From NCBI GenBank assembly GCA_002405445.1, contig DHLV01000222.1:1-11200 (forward strand): DNA of 11,200 nt. The letters are read 5' to 3'. The translations under genes and the position numbers were made by a program. This DNA is from Flammeovirgaceae bacterium UBA4659 (GTDB taxonomy: Bacteria > Bacteroidota > Bacteroidia > Cytophagales > Cyclobacteriaceae). The notes beneath the pieces are model-generated. The model saw only the letters and a list, made by a program, of their open reading frames with translations. It was not told the origin of the DNA and did not search any database. Below, piece by piece: positions 1-6,713 of the stretch (its first letter is position 1; each line of letters opens with the position of its first letter).

Positions 1-9
1 AAAATTTTC

Positions 10-405
10 ATGAATGCATTCCAGGCTGACGATTTTGTCTCCAATTTTTCCAGTGTCGACTTAGGCAATGAGGATGGAGTACAAGCATTTGGACTGGTTG
101 GCAGCGTTTCGCAGATAGAAGGGCCGTTTACTCCTCAATTTTTATACGTTGCAGTTGTTAAGGGTAAATATGTATATATGGCCGAGTTAGAACTTTCGCA
201 GCCTATTGAAGAAATCCCAAAATGTCGATTGATTTGGGATAATGCTGAAAAAGAGGGGACAACAAATATGACTGTGATGGAGAAGGTTTTTTCGCAGTAT
301 TGTGAATGCTATCGGAGTGAATTAAAGAATACGCCACAATTTGAAAGCTTGAAACAGCAAATGCAATCCATTCGGGCGTATTTGGTTGGTGGCAATTCAA
401 AATAG
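10..405 (+). CDS. hypothetical protein, possibly 5'-truncated by the window edge
   Basis: A 131-residue protein that I do not recognise. The ATG at 10 is the first start visible, but the frame stays open to base 1 (three more sense codons), so the true start may lie outside the window. The product looks soluble: no signal peptide, no membrane segment, no obvious catalytic motif. A mixed alpha/beta N-terminal two thirds (the stretch around residues 30-65 alternates hydrophobic residues like beta strands) is followed by a more helical, Gln-rich end near residues 95-125. Three Cys occur (near residues 72, 98 and 100) but no metal-binding pattern. The stop at 403-405 lies one base from the end of the convergent 154-aa gene, leaving no room for a separate terminator. 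The reading frame is convincing by length and codon use; the function is unknown. Confidence 0.6.
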   Translation: MNAFQADDFVSNFSSVDLGNEDGVQAFGLVGSVSQIEGPFTPQFLYVAVVKGKYVYMAELELSQPIEEIPKCRLIWDNAEKEGTTNMTVMEKVFSQYCECYRSELKNTPQFESLKQQMQSIRAYLVGGNSK

Positions 406-406
406 T

Positions 407-871
407 TTAAAATTTCAGTATTCTTAACTTCGTTCTGCCTTTGATTTTTATCCTGTGCGGGAAAACAACGCGAGCTAAAGCACCAACACCTAAAAGTACT
501 CCACCCACCACCACGGTTTCGTTCTTTAATTTCCCGGTGTTAGCCACATCGGCAAAAATATAGATACTGCCGCACAGCAGCGATAATTGCGAGATTTTGA
601 ACTGTAGCCACCATTTTGTTTTGTCATCAATGTAAAGAGCAGATATGTCTTTCAAACCGACCTCGAAGCCTGGAAATACGATGGTACTATCGCGCAAATC
701 AAGTATTTCCGCAGCTACTTTATGCCTTGAACCTTTCTTGAAGAAAGCGATTTTGTCACCCACCTTGTAATATGCACTTTTGCGATTGCCTTTGTCTAGC
801 ATCAACAACTTATGCTGAGATCGAACGATGGAACAGCACATCAATAGAGCAATGAAAAAGTGATACCTCAT
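407..871 (-). CDS. small exported or membrane protein of unknown function
   Basis: A 154-residue protein with an N-terminal signal-like segment (residues 1-19: Arg-2, hydrophobic core of about 12 residues, then S-Q as a possible cleavage site). It is followed by a basic, probably beta-rich domain (residues 20-85) with a K-V-G-D-K-I-A-F stretch near 36-43 and an acidic Y-I-D-D end. Two hydrophobic stretches follow (about 92-109 and 119-137), separated by a short polar turn, and a very basic tail (residues 140-154). This layout, signal peptide plus small domain plus helical hairpin, is common among unnamed Bacteroidota envelope proteins, but I cannot assign a family. It starts 42 bases downstream of the QueG fusion stop on the same strand and has no clear promoter, so it is likely the third gene of the ruvB transcript. 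That linkage is inferred from spacing only. Confidence 0.65.
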   Translation of the reverse strand: MRYHFFIALLMCCSIVRSQHKLLMLDKGNRKSAYYKVGDKIAFFKKGSRHKVAAEILDLRDSTIVFPGFEVGLKDISALYIDDKTKWWLQFKISQLSLLCGSIYIFADVANTGKLKNETVVVGGVLLGVGALARVVFPHRIKIKGRTKLRILKF

Positions 872-913
872 GGATTGGAGGTAAGATGTTATTTGCCAAT
901 AAATAGTTGATTG

Positions 914-2275
914 TTACTTTAGAACGAATTGAATATTTCGTTTTAACCCCGCCAACTTGGTACGCTTTACAGCAGATCTTTTAAACAGTTTTTCAAATAC
1001 CTCTTCCGTGATTTCTTGCCAATCGGCTGTGGTCATTTTTTCTAAATCAGGGTGGTGTTCAAATTTCTTTTCATGGTGCGGTCTCGAGAAACGATTCCAT
1101 GGGCACACATCTTGACAAATGTCGCAGCCGAAAACCCAATTTTCAAATTTGCCTTTTACTTCAGTGGGGATTTCGTCTTTTAATTCGATGGTGAAGTAAG
1201 AAATGCATTTGCTACCATCTACCAAATAGGGTTGAGGAATGGCATCGGTCGGGCAGGCGTCCATGCAGGCGGTGCAGGTACCACAGTAATCTTTTATTGG
1301 ACCATCGGGTTCCAATTCTAAATCTAGAATCAATTCAGCTAAAAAAAAGAAACTGCCCATTTTGCGATTGAGCAGTAAACTATTTTTGCCAATCCAACCA
1401 ACCCCCGACTTAGCTGCCCACGCGCGTTCGTGCACGGGGGCAGAGTCTACAAATGCGCGACCGTTGACTTCGCCAATTTCTGATTGGATGGTAAAAATGA
1501 ACTCTTTGAGCTTGTCTTTGACTACGTGGTGGTAGTCTTCACCGTATGCGTACTTGGCAATTTTTAGGTCGCTATCTAGTGCCAAGTCTTTTTTGGGGAA
1601 GTAGTTGTAACCCAAACTCATTATTGACTTTGCGCCCGGCACCAGTAAACGAGGGTCCAGGCGTTTGTCGAAATGATTTTCCAGGTAGTTCATTTTACCT
1701 TGGTAGCCTCGCTTGAGCCATTCTTCTAATTTGGGCGCTTCTTCTGATAAGAATTCCGGTTTGGAGATGCCGCAAAAACTGAAACCGAGTTGAGTGGCGA
1801 TTGATTTTATGAGATGTGTGTTGCTTTGGGTATTACGTTCGACACCCCCCTGGCCCCCCTTGGAGGGGGGAAACTTCACTTCCCCCCTTGAAGGGGGAGC
1901 AAGGGGGGTGTCGCTGCTATTTGATTTTATCCATGCTTGGATTTCGCCCAGCACCCAACCCATTTTTTGTTTTACATCTAGGTCATCAAATCGCAGAAAG
2001 CGAATCCCTAACGACTCTAACTTTTGTTGCCGAAATGAATCACACTTTTCTTTTCCGTCATGGCTGCAGCCATCAATTTCAATCGCCAGCATTAATTCGT
2101 AGCAAAAAAAATCAACGATAAAGTTATCGATTGGCTTTTGTCTGTGGAAATCATAGCCGAGCATTTTGTCGCCTTTGAGTTCCTGCCAAAGAAGTACTGC
2201 AGATAACGTGCTGTTATTGCGCAGCTCGCGAGCACGGGTTGTTCGCTTTGGATTGTAATGAATCCTTTTTTTCAT
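914..2275 (-). CDS. queG: DUF559 nuclease-like domain fused to epoxyqueuosine reductase QueG
   Basis: QueG reduces epoxyqueuosine to queuosine at tRNA position 34, using cobalamin and two [4Fe-4S] clusters. Residues 152-453 are a full QueG: D-S-A-P-V-H-E-R (Asp277, expected catalytic acid), G-V-G-W-I-G-K-N, then ferredoxin-like Cys331/334/337/341, Cys357 and Cys384/387/391. Residues 1-120 are a complete DUF559 domain (Vsr-like PD-(D/E)XK fold): F-H-R-Q-K-P-I, V-D-F with Asp55, E-I-D-G with Glu66 and Asp68, His72. Residues about 122-146 are encoded by a G/C-rich palindrome joining the halves. ATG at 2275 overlaps the ruvB stop as TGATG, so translation is probably coupled; an in-frame TTG at 2278 is less likely. 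QueG normally has about 310 residues. Downstream of residue 105 there is no ATG until residue 195; only GTG codons at 108 and 133 could start QueG alone. Alternatively the two halves are separated by proteolysis or internal initiation. Confidence 0.9.
   Translation of the reverse strand: MKKRIHYNPKRTTRARELRNNSTLSAVLLWQELKGDKMLGYDFHRQKPIDNFIVDFFCYELMLAIEIDGCSHDGKEKCDSFRQQKLESLGIRFLRFDDLDVKQKMGWVLGEIQAWIKSNSSDTPLAPPSRGEVKFPPSKGGQGGVERNTQSNTHLIKSIATQLGFSFCGISKPEFLSEEAPKLEEWLKRGYQGKMNYLENHFDKRLDPRLLVPGAKSIMSLGYNYFPKKDLALDSDLKIAKYAYGEDYHHVVKDKLKEFIFTIQSEIGEVNGRAFVDSAPVHERAWAAKSGVGWIGKNSLLLNRKMGSFFFLAELILDLELEPDGPIKDYCGTCTACMDACPTDAIPQPYLVDGSKCISYFTIELKDEIPTEVKGKFENWVFGCDICQDVCPWNRFSRPHHEKKFEHHPDLEKMTTADWQEITEEVFEKLFKRSAVKRTKLAGLKRNIQFVLK
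1840..1913. repeat. G/C-rich compound palindrome (74 bp) inside the queG fusion
   Basis: Outer arms CGACACCCCCC (1840-1850) and GGGGGGTGTCG (1903-1913) are perfect 11-base inverted repeats. Inside lie two further hairpins: a C6 run, five bases and a G6 run at about 1854-1870, and a C5-TT / AA-G5 stem around one central G at about 1883-1897. The unit can fold as three stems, like a small cloverleaf. All six bases of each C or G run are near identical across the arms, which is unlike ordinary coding sequence. Read on the minus strand it encodes a Pro/Gly/Ser/Lys-rich linker; it is also open in two plus-strand frames. I recall repeats of this composition being dispersed in Bacteroidota genomes, in and between genes. 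Confidence 0.85.
1840..2275 (-). mobile_element. putative DUF559-plus-palindrome insertion between ruvB and queG
   Basis: This is an interpretation, not a recognised insertion sequence. The segment runs from the ATG overlapping the ruvB stop to the outer end of the palindrome. It carries a full-length DUF559 coding region with its own start codon but no stop. ruvB upstream is complete (it ends in the usual G-L-F-D), and QueG downstream is complete apart from its start codon. From memory, ruvB and queG are often direct neighbours in Bacteroidota, and stand-alone DUF559 proteins of about 120 residues starting near I-H-Y-N-P-K are common there, often near palindromes of this type. An insertion that preserved frame would explain all of this. 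No transposase, target-site duplication or second palindrome copy is visible at the other end, so mobility is unproven. Confidence 0.35.
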
Positions 2276-3309
2276 CAATCAAATAGGCCGGGGCCTTTAG
2301 CCGAAGGGGGTAGCGCAATTTTTAGGTGCGTGTACGCCAATTCGGTGGCTTCTCTTCCTCGCGAGGTGCGTTTGATGTATCCCTCTTGAATCAAAAAAGG
2401 CTCATACACTTCTTCAATTGTTTCCGCTTCTTCGCCTACTGCGGTGGCGATTGTGGTTAAGCCCACAGGGCCGCCTTTAAATTTTTCGATGATGGTGGTG
2501 AGTATGCGGTTATCCATATCGTCTAAACCATGTTCGTCTACATCCAGTGCATTAAGCGCCATTTGTGCAATGGATTTTGTGATGGTGCCATCTCCTTTTA
2601 TTTGAGCAAAGTCGCGGGTGCGCTTGAGTAGATTATTAGCAATACGTGGCGTGCCGCGACTTCTGCGTGCTATTTCAAATGCAGCGTTTTCATCGATTGG
2701 TGTAGACAGGATGGAAGCTGAACGTTTTATGATCGTAGAGAGCAGGGCTGAGTCATAGTATTCCAATCTGGCGTTGATGCCGAAACGGGCGCGCAGCGGA
2801 GAGGTGAGCAATCCGGCACGCGTGGTGGCACCAATCAGCGTAAATGGGTTGAGGCTGATCTGCACAGATCGGGCATTGGGCCCGGAGTCCAGCATGATAT
2901 CAATGCGGAAATCTTCCATGGCAGAATACAGGTATTCTTCCACAATTGGGTTGAGCCGATGGATTTCATCAATGAACAAGACATCATTCGTTTCCAGGTT
3001 GGTGAGCAGGCCGGCCAAGTCGCTGGGCTTGTCAAGCACGGGGCCAGAAGTAATCTTGATCTGCGAACCCAACTCGTTGGCGATGATAAATGACAAAGTG
3101 GTTTTGCCCAGGCCGGGCGGGCCGTGCAATAATACATGGTCAAGCGATTCGTTGCGCTGCTTGGCGGCCTGTACAAAAATTTTGATGTTGTCGACTACTT
3201 TCTTTTGCCCGCTGAAATCTTCGAACGCCAATGGTCGCAACGCCTTGTCGAGGTCGCGCTCGCCAGCATCCAATCCTTCCTTGTCTCCTTGTAGGTATTC
3301 TTCACGCAT
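2275..3309 (-). CDS. ruvB: Holliday junction branch migration helicase RuvB
   Basis: RuvB is the hexameric AAA+ motor that, with RuvA, drives branch migration of Holliday junctions before RuvC cleavage in recombinational repair. The 344-residue length matches the family. Visible in order: Walker A G-P-P-G-L-G-K-T (63-70), Walker B F-I-D-E-I-H (112-117), sensor 1 T-L-I-G-A-T-T-R (157-164), P-L-R-A-R-F-G (171-177) with the arginine finger near Arg174, then a small helical lid and a C-terminal winged-helix domain containing G-P-V-G-L-T-T-I-A and a basic wing around R-T-S-R-G-R. It ends in G-L-F-D as usual. The ATG at 3309 is the only sensible start. The stop TGA shares its A with the ATG of the DUF559-QueG gene, indicating tight coupling. 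It diverges from apbE with 82 bases between start codons. No ruvA or ruvC lies nearby, which is normal for this phylum. Confidence 0.97.
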   Translation of the reverse strand: MREEYLQGDKEGLDAGERDLDKALRPLAFEDFSGQKKVVDNIKIFVQAAKQRNESLDHVLLHGPPGLGKTTLSFIIANELGSQIKITSGPVLDKPSDLAGLLTNLETNDVLFIDEIHRLNPIVEEYLYSAMEDFRIDIMLDSGPNARSVQISLNPFTLIGATTRAGLLTSPLRARFGINARLEYYDSALLSTIIKRSASILSTPIDENAAFEIARRSRGTPRIANNLLKRTRDFAQIKGDGTITKSIAQMALNALDVDEHGLDDMDNRILTTIIEKFKGGPVGLTTIATAVGEEAETIEEVYEPFLIQEGYIKRTSRGREATELAYTHLKIALPPSAKGPGLFD

Positions 3310-3366
3310 GTCTCAAAATTCTTGATTTATCGGGCAACATTCAAGAATGCGAGCATAATCTTCTGT

Positions 3367-3374
3367 TATTTTTG
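3367..3374 (+). promoter_or_regulatory. possible -7 box for apbE
   Basis: TATTTTTG fits the Bacteroidota -7 consensus TAnnTTTG and lies 17 bases ahead of the ATG at 3392, in the divergent ruvB-apbE gap. No TTG element is found at the expected -33 distance, and the surrounding T-run raises the chance of a random match. Confidence 0.3.
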
Positions 3375-3391
3375 CGCTTTAACTGCTTGTG

Positions 3392-4438
3392 ATGGACAAT
3401 CGAAAGAAGAATGCGATTTACTCTTTGGTGCTGATCATCGTGTTTATGGCGGTTTGGTGGTGGCGAAATTCCAACAAACCACCCATGCCCGTCAAGATTG
3501 AGGGCAACACTATGGGCACCAACTATCACATCACCTACTTTGACGAACAAAAAAGGGATTTCAGGCAATCCGTTGATTCGTTGTTGCAACTCGTCAACAA
3601 ATCGATCAACAACTACGACCCTGAATCGGAAGTATCGAGATTTAACCGCAGCACACGGGGATTTGTATTGCATCTACCCTACCTGCTTCCGCCTTTGCAA
3701 AAGGCGATGGAAGTTTCAAACGCTTCGGGCGGTGCATTTGACCCCACCGTAATGCCTTTGGTATTTGCGTGGGGCTTTGGCAAGATGAAGGACAAGCCTA
3801 TCCCCACTCAACAACGAATTGACTCATTGTTACAATTAGTTGGTAAAGACAAAATACAGTTCAACCAAGATAGCGTTTGGAAATCCGACCCGCGTGTGCA
3901 ACTTGATTTTGGTGGGATCGGGCAAGGCTACGGTGCCGATGTGGTAACAGCATTTTTGAAAGCAAAGGGAATTAAGAATATGTTGGTAGAGCTAGGGGGA
4001 GAAGGGATGGCCTGCGGCATCAACATTAACTCGGGTAAACCGTGGGAATTGGGCATCCTTGACCCAAATTCAACCCGCGACAGTTTATTTTTTAGAGCTT
4101 ACGTAAAGTTGACAGACAAGTCTTTTACCACTTCTGGGAACTATTTTAACTACCGTGTGATTGATGGCAAGAAATACTCCCATACCATCGACCCCCAAAC
4201 AGGGCGACAGGCGGAACGTGCGATTTTGAGTTCATCGGTGTTTGCGGCAGATGCCGCCACGGCTGCTGCGTGGGCCACGGCTTTTATGGTGATGGGTCAT
4301 GAAAAAGCAATTGAGCTTTTAAAGCAACACCCTGAGTTGGACGCGTTTTTTATTTATACCGGTGCGGACGGAAAGATGGAGACGTATGCTACTCCTGGAA
4401 TGAAGGGATTGATTGAACTAAAAGAGCCTTCAAAGTAA
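3392..4438 (+). CDS. apbE: FAD:protein FMN transferase, ApbE family
   Basis: ApbE enzymes attach FMN to Thr/Ser of target flavoproteins such as Nqr/Rnf subunits, outside the cytoplasmic membrane. The protein (348 residues from ATG 3392; a GTG one codon earlier is possible) has an N-terminal membrane anchor (about residues 8-24) ending in W-W-W-R, and no lipobox Cys. Family motifs follow: E-G-N-T-M-G-T-N-Y (38-45), G-A-F-D-P-T-V-M-P-L (114-123), L-D-F-G-G-I-G-Q-G-Y-G (171-181), E-L-G-G-E (200-204), and H-T-I-D-P-Q-T-G (264-271). In the C-terminal metal site, where relatives read T-A-D-A-x-A-T-A, this protein reads T-A-A-A-W-A-T-A, so the usual Asp (position 292) is Ala; nearby Asp287 is the only acidic residue there. 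It is the first gene of a rightward set; no Nqr or Rnf genes are nearby, so its target is unknown. Confidence 0.93.
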   Translation: MDNRKKNAIYSLVLIIVFMAVWWWRNSNKPPMPVKIEGNTMGTNYHITYFDEQKRDFRQSVDSLLQLVNKSINNYDPESEVSRFNRSTRGFVLHLPYLLPPLQKAMEVSNASGGAFDPTVMPLVFAWGFGKMKDKPIPTQQRIDSLLQLVGKDKIQFNQDSVWKSDPRVQLDFGGIGQGYGADVVTAFLKAKGIKNMLVELGGEGMACGININSGKPWELGILDPNSTRDSLFFRAYVKLTDKSFTTSGNYFNYRVIDGKKYSHTIDPQTGRQAERAILSSSVFAADAATAAAWATAFMVMGHEKAIELLKQHPELDAFFIYTGADGKMETYATPGMKGLIELKEPSK

Positions 4439-4461
4439 TTGTAACAACGTATCTTTGAAAA

Positions 4462-4668
4462 ATGATTAAGCCCATCCTATATCATCAGATTGAAGACAAG
4501 AACCGATTAGAGCGGGGGATGTTTAAAGCGTTATCCCCTCAAGAGGCTCTGATTCGAGCTTTAGATATGATAGATTTGATGGTCCAGTTGCGAAGGGCTT
4601 CGGGTATAGCAAGAGAAGGGAAAGATGATGTTGATTGGATTGTTCTTCCTTTGAAAAATGATAAGTAA
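4462..4668 (+). CDS. small protein paired with a nucleotidyltransferase (unknown function)
   Basis: A 68-residue protein, soluble and mostly helical by appearance, with a central amphipathic stretch (residues about 25-50) rich in Leu, Ile, Ala and Arg, and an acidic segment (E-G-K-D-D-V-D-W) near 52-59. I do not recognise the family. It starts 23 bases after apbE and its last 11 bases overlap the start of the next gene in another frame, the arrangement expected of a co-translated pair. Small proteins in this position beside nucleotidyltransferase-fold genes are often partners or antitoxins, but it is too short to be a HEPN protein and shows no clear DNA-binding motif. A second Met at residue 20 (base 4519) could also be the start. 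The reading frame is supported mainly by the overlap with its neighbour. Confidence 0.6.
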   Translation: MIKPILYHQIEDKNRLERGMFKALSPQEALIRALDMIDLMVQLRRASGIAREGKDDVDWIVLPLKNDK

Positions 4669-5143
4669 CGAAGTACGAGCCACTTTGCAAATTGTTTGCC
4701 GGGCTTTGAATAAATATGAAGTCGATTGTATGTTGGTGGGCGGAACAGCCGTGGCATTTTATGGATACCAGCGAATTTCAGGCATTTCAGTTTCAGACAA
4801 TCCAGAGATAAAGATTGACCACGATTTTTGGTATAATCCTACAAATGAAAACTTCATCAATCTTTTAAAGGCACTATCCGATTTACGAGTAGATGTTTCA
4901 GATTTGGAGAAAATTGTGTTTGACCCGCAGAAGACGTTCTTAAAAATACCCCACAAGACTTTTCATACTGATTTTCTTCCCCAAATGAAAGGGCTGCTAT
5001 CTTATCGGGATTGTAAAATGAATTCTGAACGAATATTGTTAGATGGAAATGAACTCTACATTATTTCAAAAGCGGATTTGCTAATCAATAAAAAAGCAGT
5101 GAGTAGAGATATTGACAAAAGAGACATCGACTCGCTTCGATGA
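4658..5143 (+). CDS. nucleotidyltransferase-fold protein (polymerase beta superfamily-like)
   Basis: A 161-residue protein with the hallmarks of a minimal nucleotidyltransferase: L-V-G-G-T-A-V (26-32), the Gly-Gly substrate loop, followed by an acidic pair I-D-H-D-F-W-Y (Asp54, Asp56) and a third acid in T-D-F-L-P (Asp105). A C-terminal helical part has S-K-A-D-L-L-I-N-K-K and ends D-K-R-D-I-D-S-L, as in many proteins of this group that use this region in substrate or partner contacts. The Gly-Gly to Asp-x-Asp spacing (about 24 residues) is longer than in classical MNT domains. I recall single-domain Bacteroidota homologues with a similar D-F-W-Y-N-P-T stretch, annotated only as nucleotidyltransferase. 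It overlaps the 68-aa gene by 11 bases. A toxin-antitoxin or other defence-related role is conceivable from this layout but not shown; it could instead modify a small molecule or RNA. Confidence 0.8.
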   Translation: MISNEVRATLQIVCRALNKYEVDCMLVGGTAVAFYGYQRISGISVSDNPEIKIDHDFWYNPTNENFINLLKALSDLRVDVSDLEKIVFDPQKTFLKIPHKTFHTDFLPQMKGLLSYRDCKMNSERILLDGNELYIISKADLLINKKAVSRDIDKRDIDSLR

Positions 5144-5159
5144 CAAGCCCTAGTACTTA

Positions 5160-5921
5160 ATGTTAGCTCCATTGTTTATTCTTTTTTTTGTGGCCTTACT
5201 CTCAGGAGCTGTTGCTTTCTACATTCCTAAAATCAATACCAGCACGTACAAACTTTGGTTGGTTTTTGCAGGCTCGTATTTATTTTCTATAACGATTGTC
5301 CATATTTTTCCTGATTTGTTTGCGCACGCAACCCAACCTGCGCTGCTAGGCGTGTGTGTGCTCATTGGTTTTTTTCTTCAACAGGGGCTGGAATTTTTAT
5401 CGTCTGGCGTAGAGCATGGGCACATTCATGTGCACGAACACCTGCCTGGTCGGCAGACAGGTAAGCACCACCAAGAGTTATCGGCTGTTTGGGTATTGGT
5501 AGCGTTGTGCGTGCATGCTTTTTTGGAAGGGGGCATGTTGGCGCATGGCCAATCTGGTCATTACCACCATACCAGCAACACGTTGCTTTGGGGCATTTTG
5601 CTGCACAAAGCACCTGAAGCTTTCGCCCTGATGTCGGTTTTGCTTTGCGATGTTAAAAGCAAAGCAAAGGCTGTGTTGATGCTCATGATTTTTGCTGCGG
5701 CATCACCGTTGGGTTTGTTTCTGTCAAATTACTTGGTTTTAAATGCGTGGATGTCATCGCAAGCACTGATGATTTTGATTGCAATTGTCACTGGAAACTT
5801 CTTACACATCTCCACCACCATCGTTTTTGAGAGCAGTGCCGACCATAAGTTCAACGCAAAGAAAATGGGCATTGCAATAGTAGCAGCCGGTATTGCCGTT
5901 GCGACTGAAATGCTTTTCTAG
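5160..5921 (+). CDS. ZIP family divalent metal transporter
   Basis: ZIP proteins move Zn2+, Fe2+ or other divalent cations into the cytoplasm. The 253-residue product has about eight membrane segments starting at residue 2 and the two signature metal-site helices: H-A-F-L-E-G (His119, Glu123) and H-K-A-P-E-A (His149, Glu153). Between the early helices and the first signature lies a histidine-rich cytoplasmic-type loop (residues 86-104, eight His), expected to bind or sense metal. Inside this loop, residues 95-101 are encoded by a short palindromic repeat, probably an in-frame insertion. A second His cluster (H-Y-H-H, about 134-137) sits in the loop between the signature helices. It starts 16 bases after the nucleotidyltransferase stop, so co-transcription is likely, and converges on mtgA with a 16-base gap. 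Metal specificity cannot be read from sequence. Confidence 0.9.
   Translation: MLAPLFILFFVALLSGAVAFYIPKINTSTYKLWLVFAGSYLFSITIVHIFPDLFAHATQPALLGVCVLIGFFLQQGLEFLSSGVEHGHIHVHEHLPGRQTGKHHQELSAVWVLVALCVHAFLEGGMLAHGQSGHYHHTSNTLLWGILLHKAPEAFALMSVLLCDVKSKAKAVLMLMIFAAASPLGLFLSNYLVLNAWMSSQALMILIAIVTGNFLHISTTIVFESSADHKFNAKKMGIAIVAAGIAVATEMLF
5441..5461. repeat. short imperfect palindrome in the ZIP His-rich loop
   Basis: Arms CCTGCCTG (5441-5448) and CAGACAGG (5454-5461) pair at seven of eight positions around a five-base centre. It encodes L-P-G-R-Q-T-G in the ZIP frame, breaking up the His-rich loop. It resembles a palindrome with consensus close to CCTGCCTGCCGGCAGGCAGG that I recall as dispersed in Bacteroidota genomes; membership in that family is from memory and this copy has diverged. 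Confidence 0.6.
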
Positions 5922-5937
5922 AAACTTTTTTCTTTGA

Positions 5938-6645
5938 CTACCTTTTTGCAGAAGTCTGCAAGAGTTTTTGAATGTCCTCGTCAGGTTCGATGTTGTTCAT
6001 CTGAACCATTATCTGCGGATACCTTCTGCTGATGTAATTGGAAGGTGGTTGTACGCGATATCGTTTGGGGCTCGGCAGGCACGCGGCAATCATGGCGGCC
6101 TCTGCGCGCGTCAATTTGATGGCCTGCTTTTTAAAATAGCTTTTTGCCGCTGCCTCTACGCCAAATATGCCTTTACCCATCTCCGCCACGTTGAGGTACA
6201 CTTCCAAAATCCTTTCCTTGCCCCAAATCAACTCAATCATAAATGTGAAGTACACTTCCAATCCTTTTCGAACCCAACTTCGCCCTTGCCACAAAAAAAC
6301 ATTTTTCGCAACCTGCTGGCTGATGGTTGAAGCACCCCGAACCCGCTTTCTTTTTTTGTCTTTTTCTTTCAATGCCTTTTTAATGCTCTCTACATCAAAT
6401 CCGTTATGGTTTGGGAATAGTTGGTCTTCAGAGGCCATCACGGCTAGTTTGATGTTGGGCGACATTTCTGCATACGAAATGTAATCTCGCTTGAGGCCGT
6501 TGCCCTCTGCCCAGTTGGTGAGTTGTGTGAGCGTAATGGGCGGATCAATCCATCTGAGCAAGATGATGTAGGCCAGTTGGCCAATAAAAATGACGTAAAA
6601 CAGTTTCTTGAGTGTTGTAAAAATTGACTGAAGAGATACCGCCAT
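5938..6645 (-). CDS. mtgA: monofunctional biosynthetic peptidoglycan transglycosylase
   Basis: A GT51 glycosyltransferase that polymerises lipid II into glycan strands at the periplasmic face of the inner membrane, without a transpeptidase domain. The 235-residue length fits MtgA. A single N-terminal membrane helix (about residues 14-31) is followed by all GT51 motifs in order: S-E-D-Q-L-F-P-N-H-N-G-F-D (72-84, catalytic Glu73), G-A-S-T-I-S-Q-Q-V-A-K-N (104-115), R-K-G-L-E (126-130, second Glu130), and K-E-R-I-L-E-V-Y-L-N (143-152), then G-V-E-A-A-A-K-S-Y-F (162-171). The ATG at 6645 is the natural start because the membrane helix follows directly. It is a lone leftward gene, convergent with the ZIP gene and divergent from acs with 68 bases between start codons. 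A box TACCTTTA on its strand (6653-6660), one base off the -7 consensus, ends seven bases ahead of the ATG and is weak evidence. Confidence 0.96.
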   Translation of the reverse strand: MAVSLQSIFTTLKKLFYVIFIGQLAYIILLRWIDPPITLTQLTNWAEGNGLKRDYISYAEMSPNIKLAVMASEDQLFPNHNGFDVESIKKALKEKDKKRKRVRGASTISQQVAKNVFLWQGRSWVRKGLEVYFTFMIELIWGKERILEVYLNVAEMGKGIFGVEAAAKSYFKKQAIKLTRAEAAMIAACLPSPKRYRVQPPSNYISRRYPQIMVQMNNIEPDEDIQKLLQTSAKR

Positions 6646-6713
6646 GAGATATTAAAGGTAATCACTTTTTCATAAATTGCTTTCAATTATTTGTCGGCCA
6701 AAAAAACTGATGT

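Noticed and set aside
1794..2121. Two overlapping plus-strand frames of about 100 codons across the palindrome
   Set aside because: They lie antisense to the DUF559-QueG gene and owe their length to the palindrome being open in several frames; no protein family resemblance beyond the repeat-encoded Pro/Gly segment.
5912..5945. Bidirectional terminator between the ZIP gene and mtgA
   Set aside because: Only a 10-base palindrome TTTCTAGAAA with poor G/C content is present at the ZIP stop codon; a stable stem is missing.
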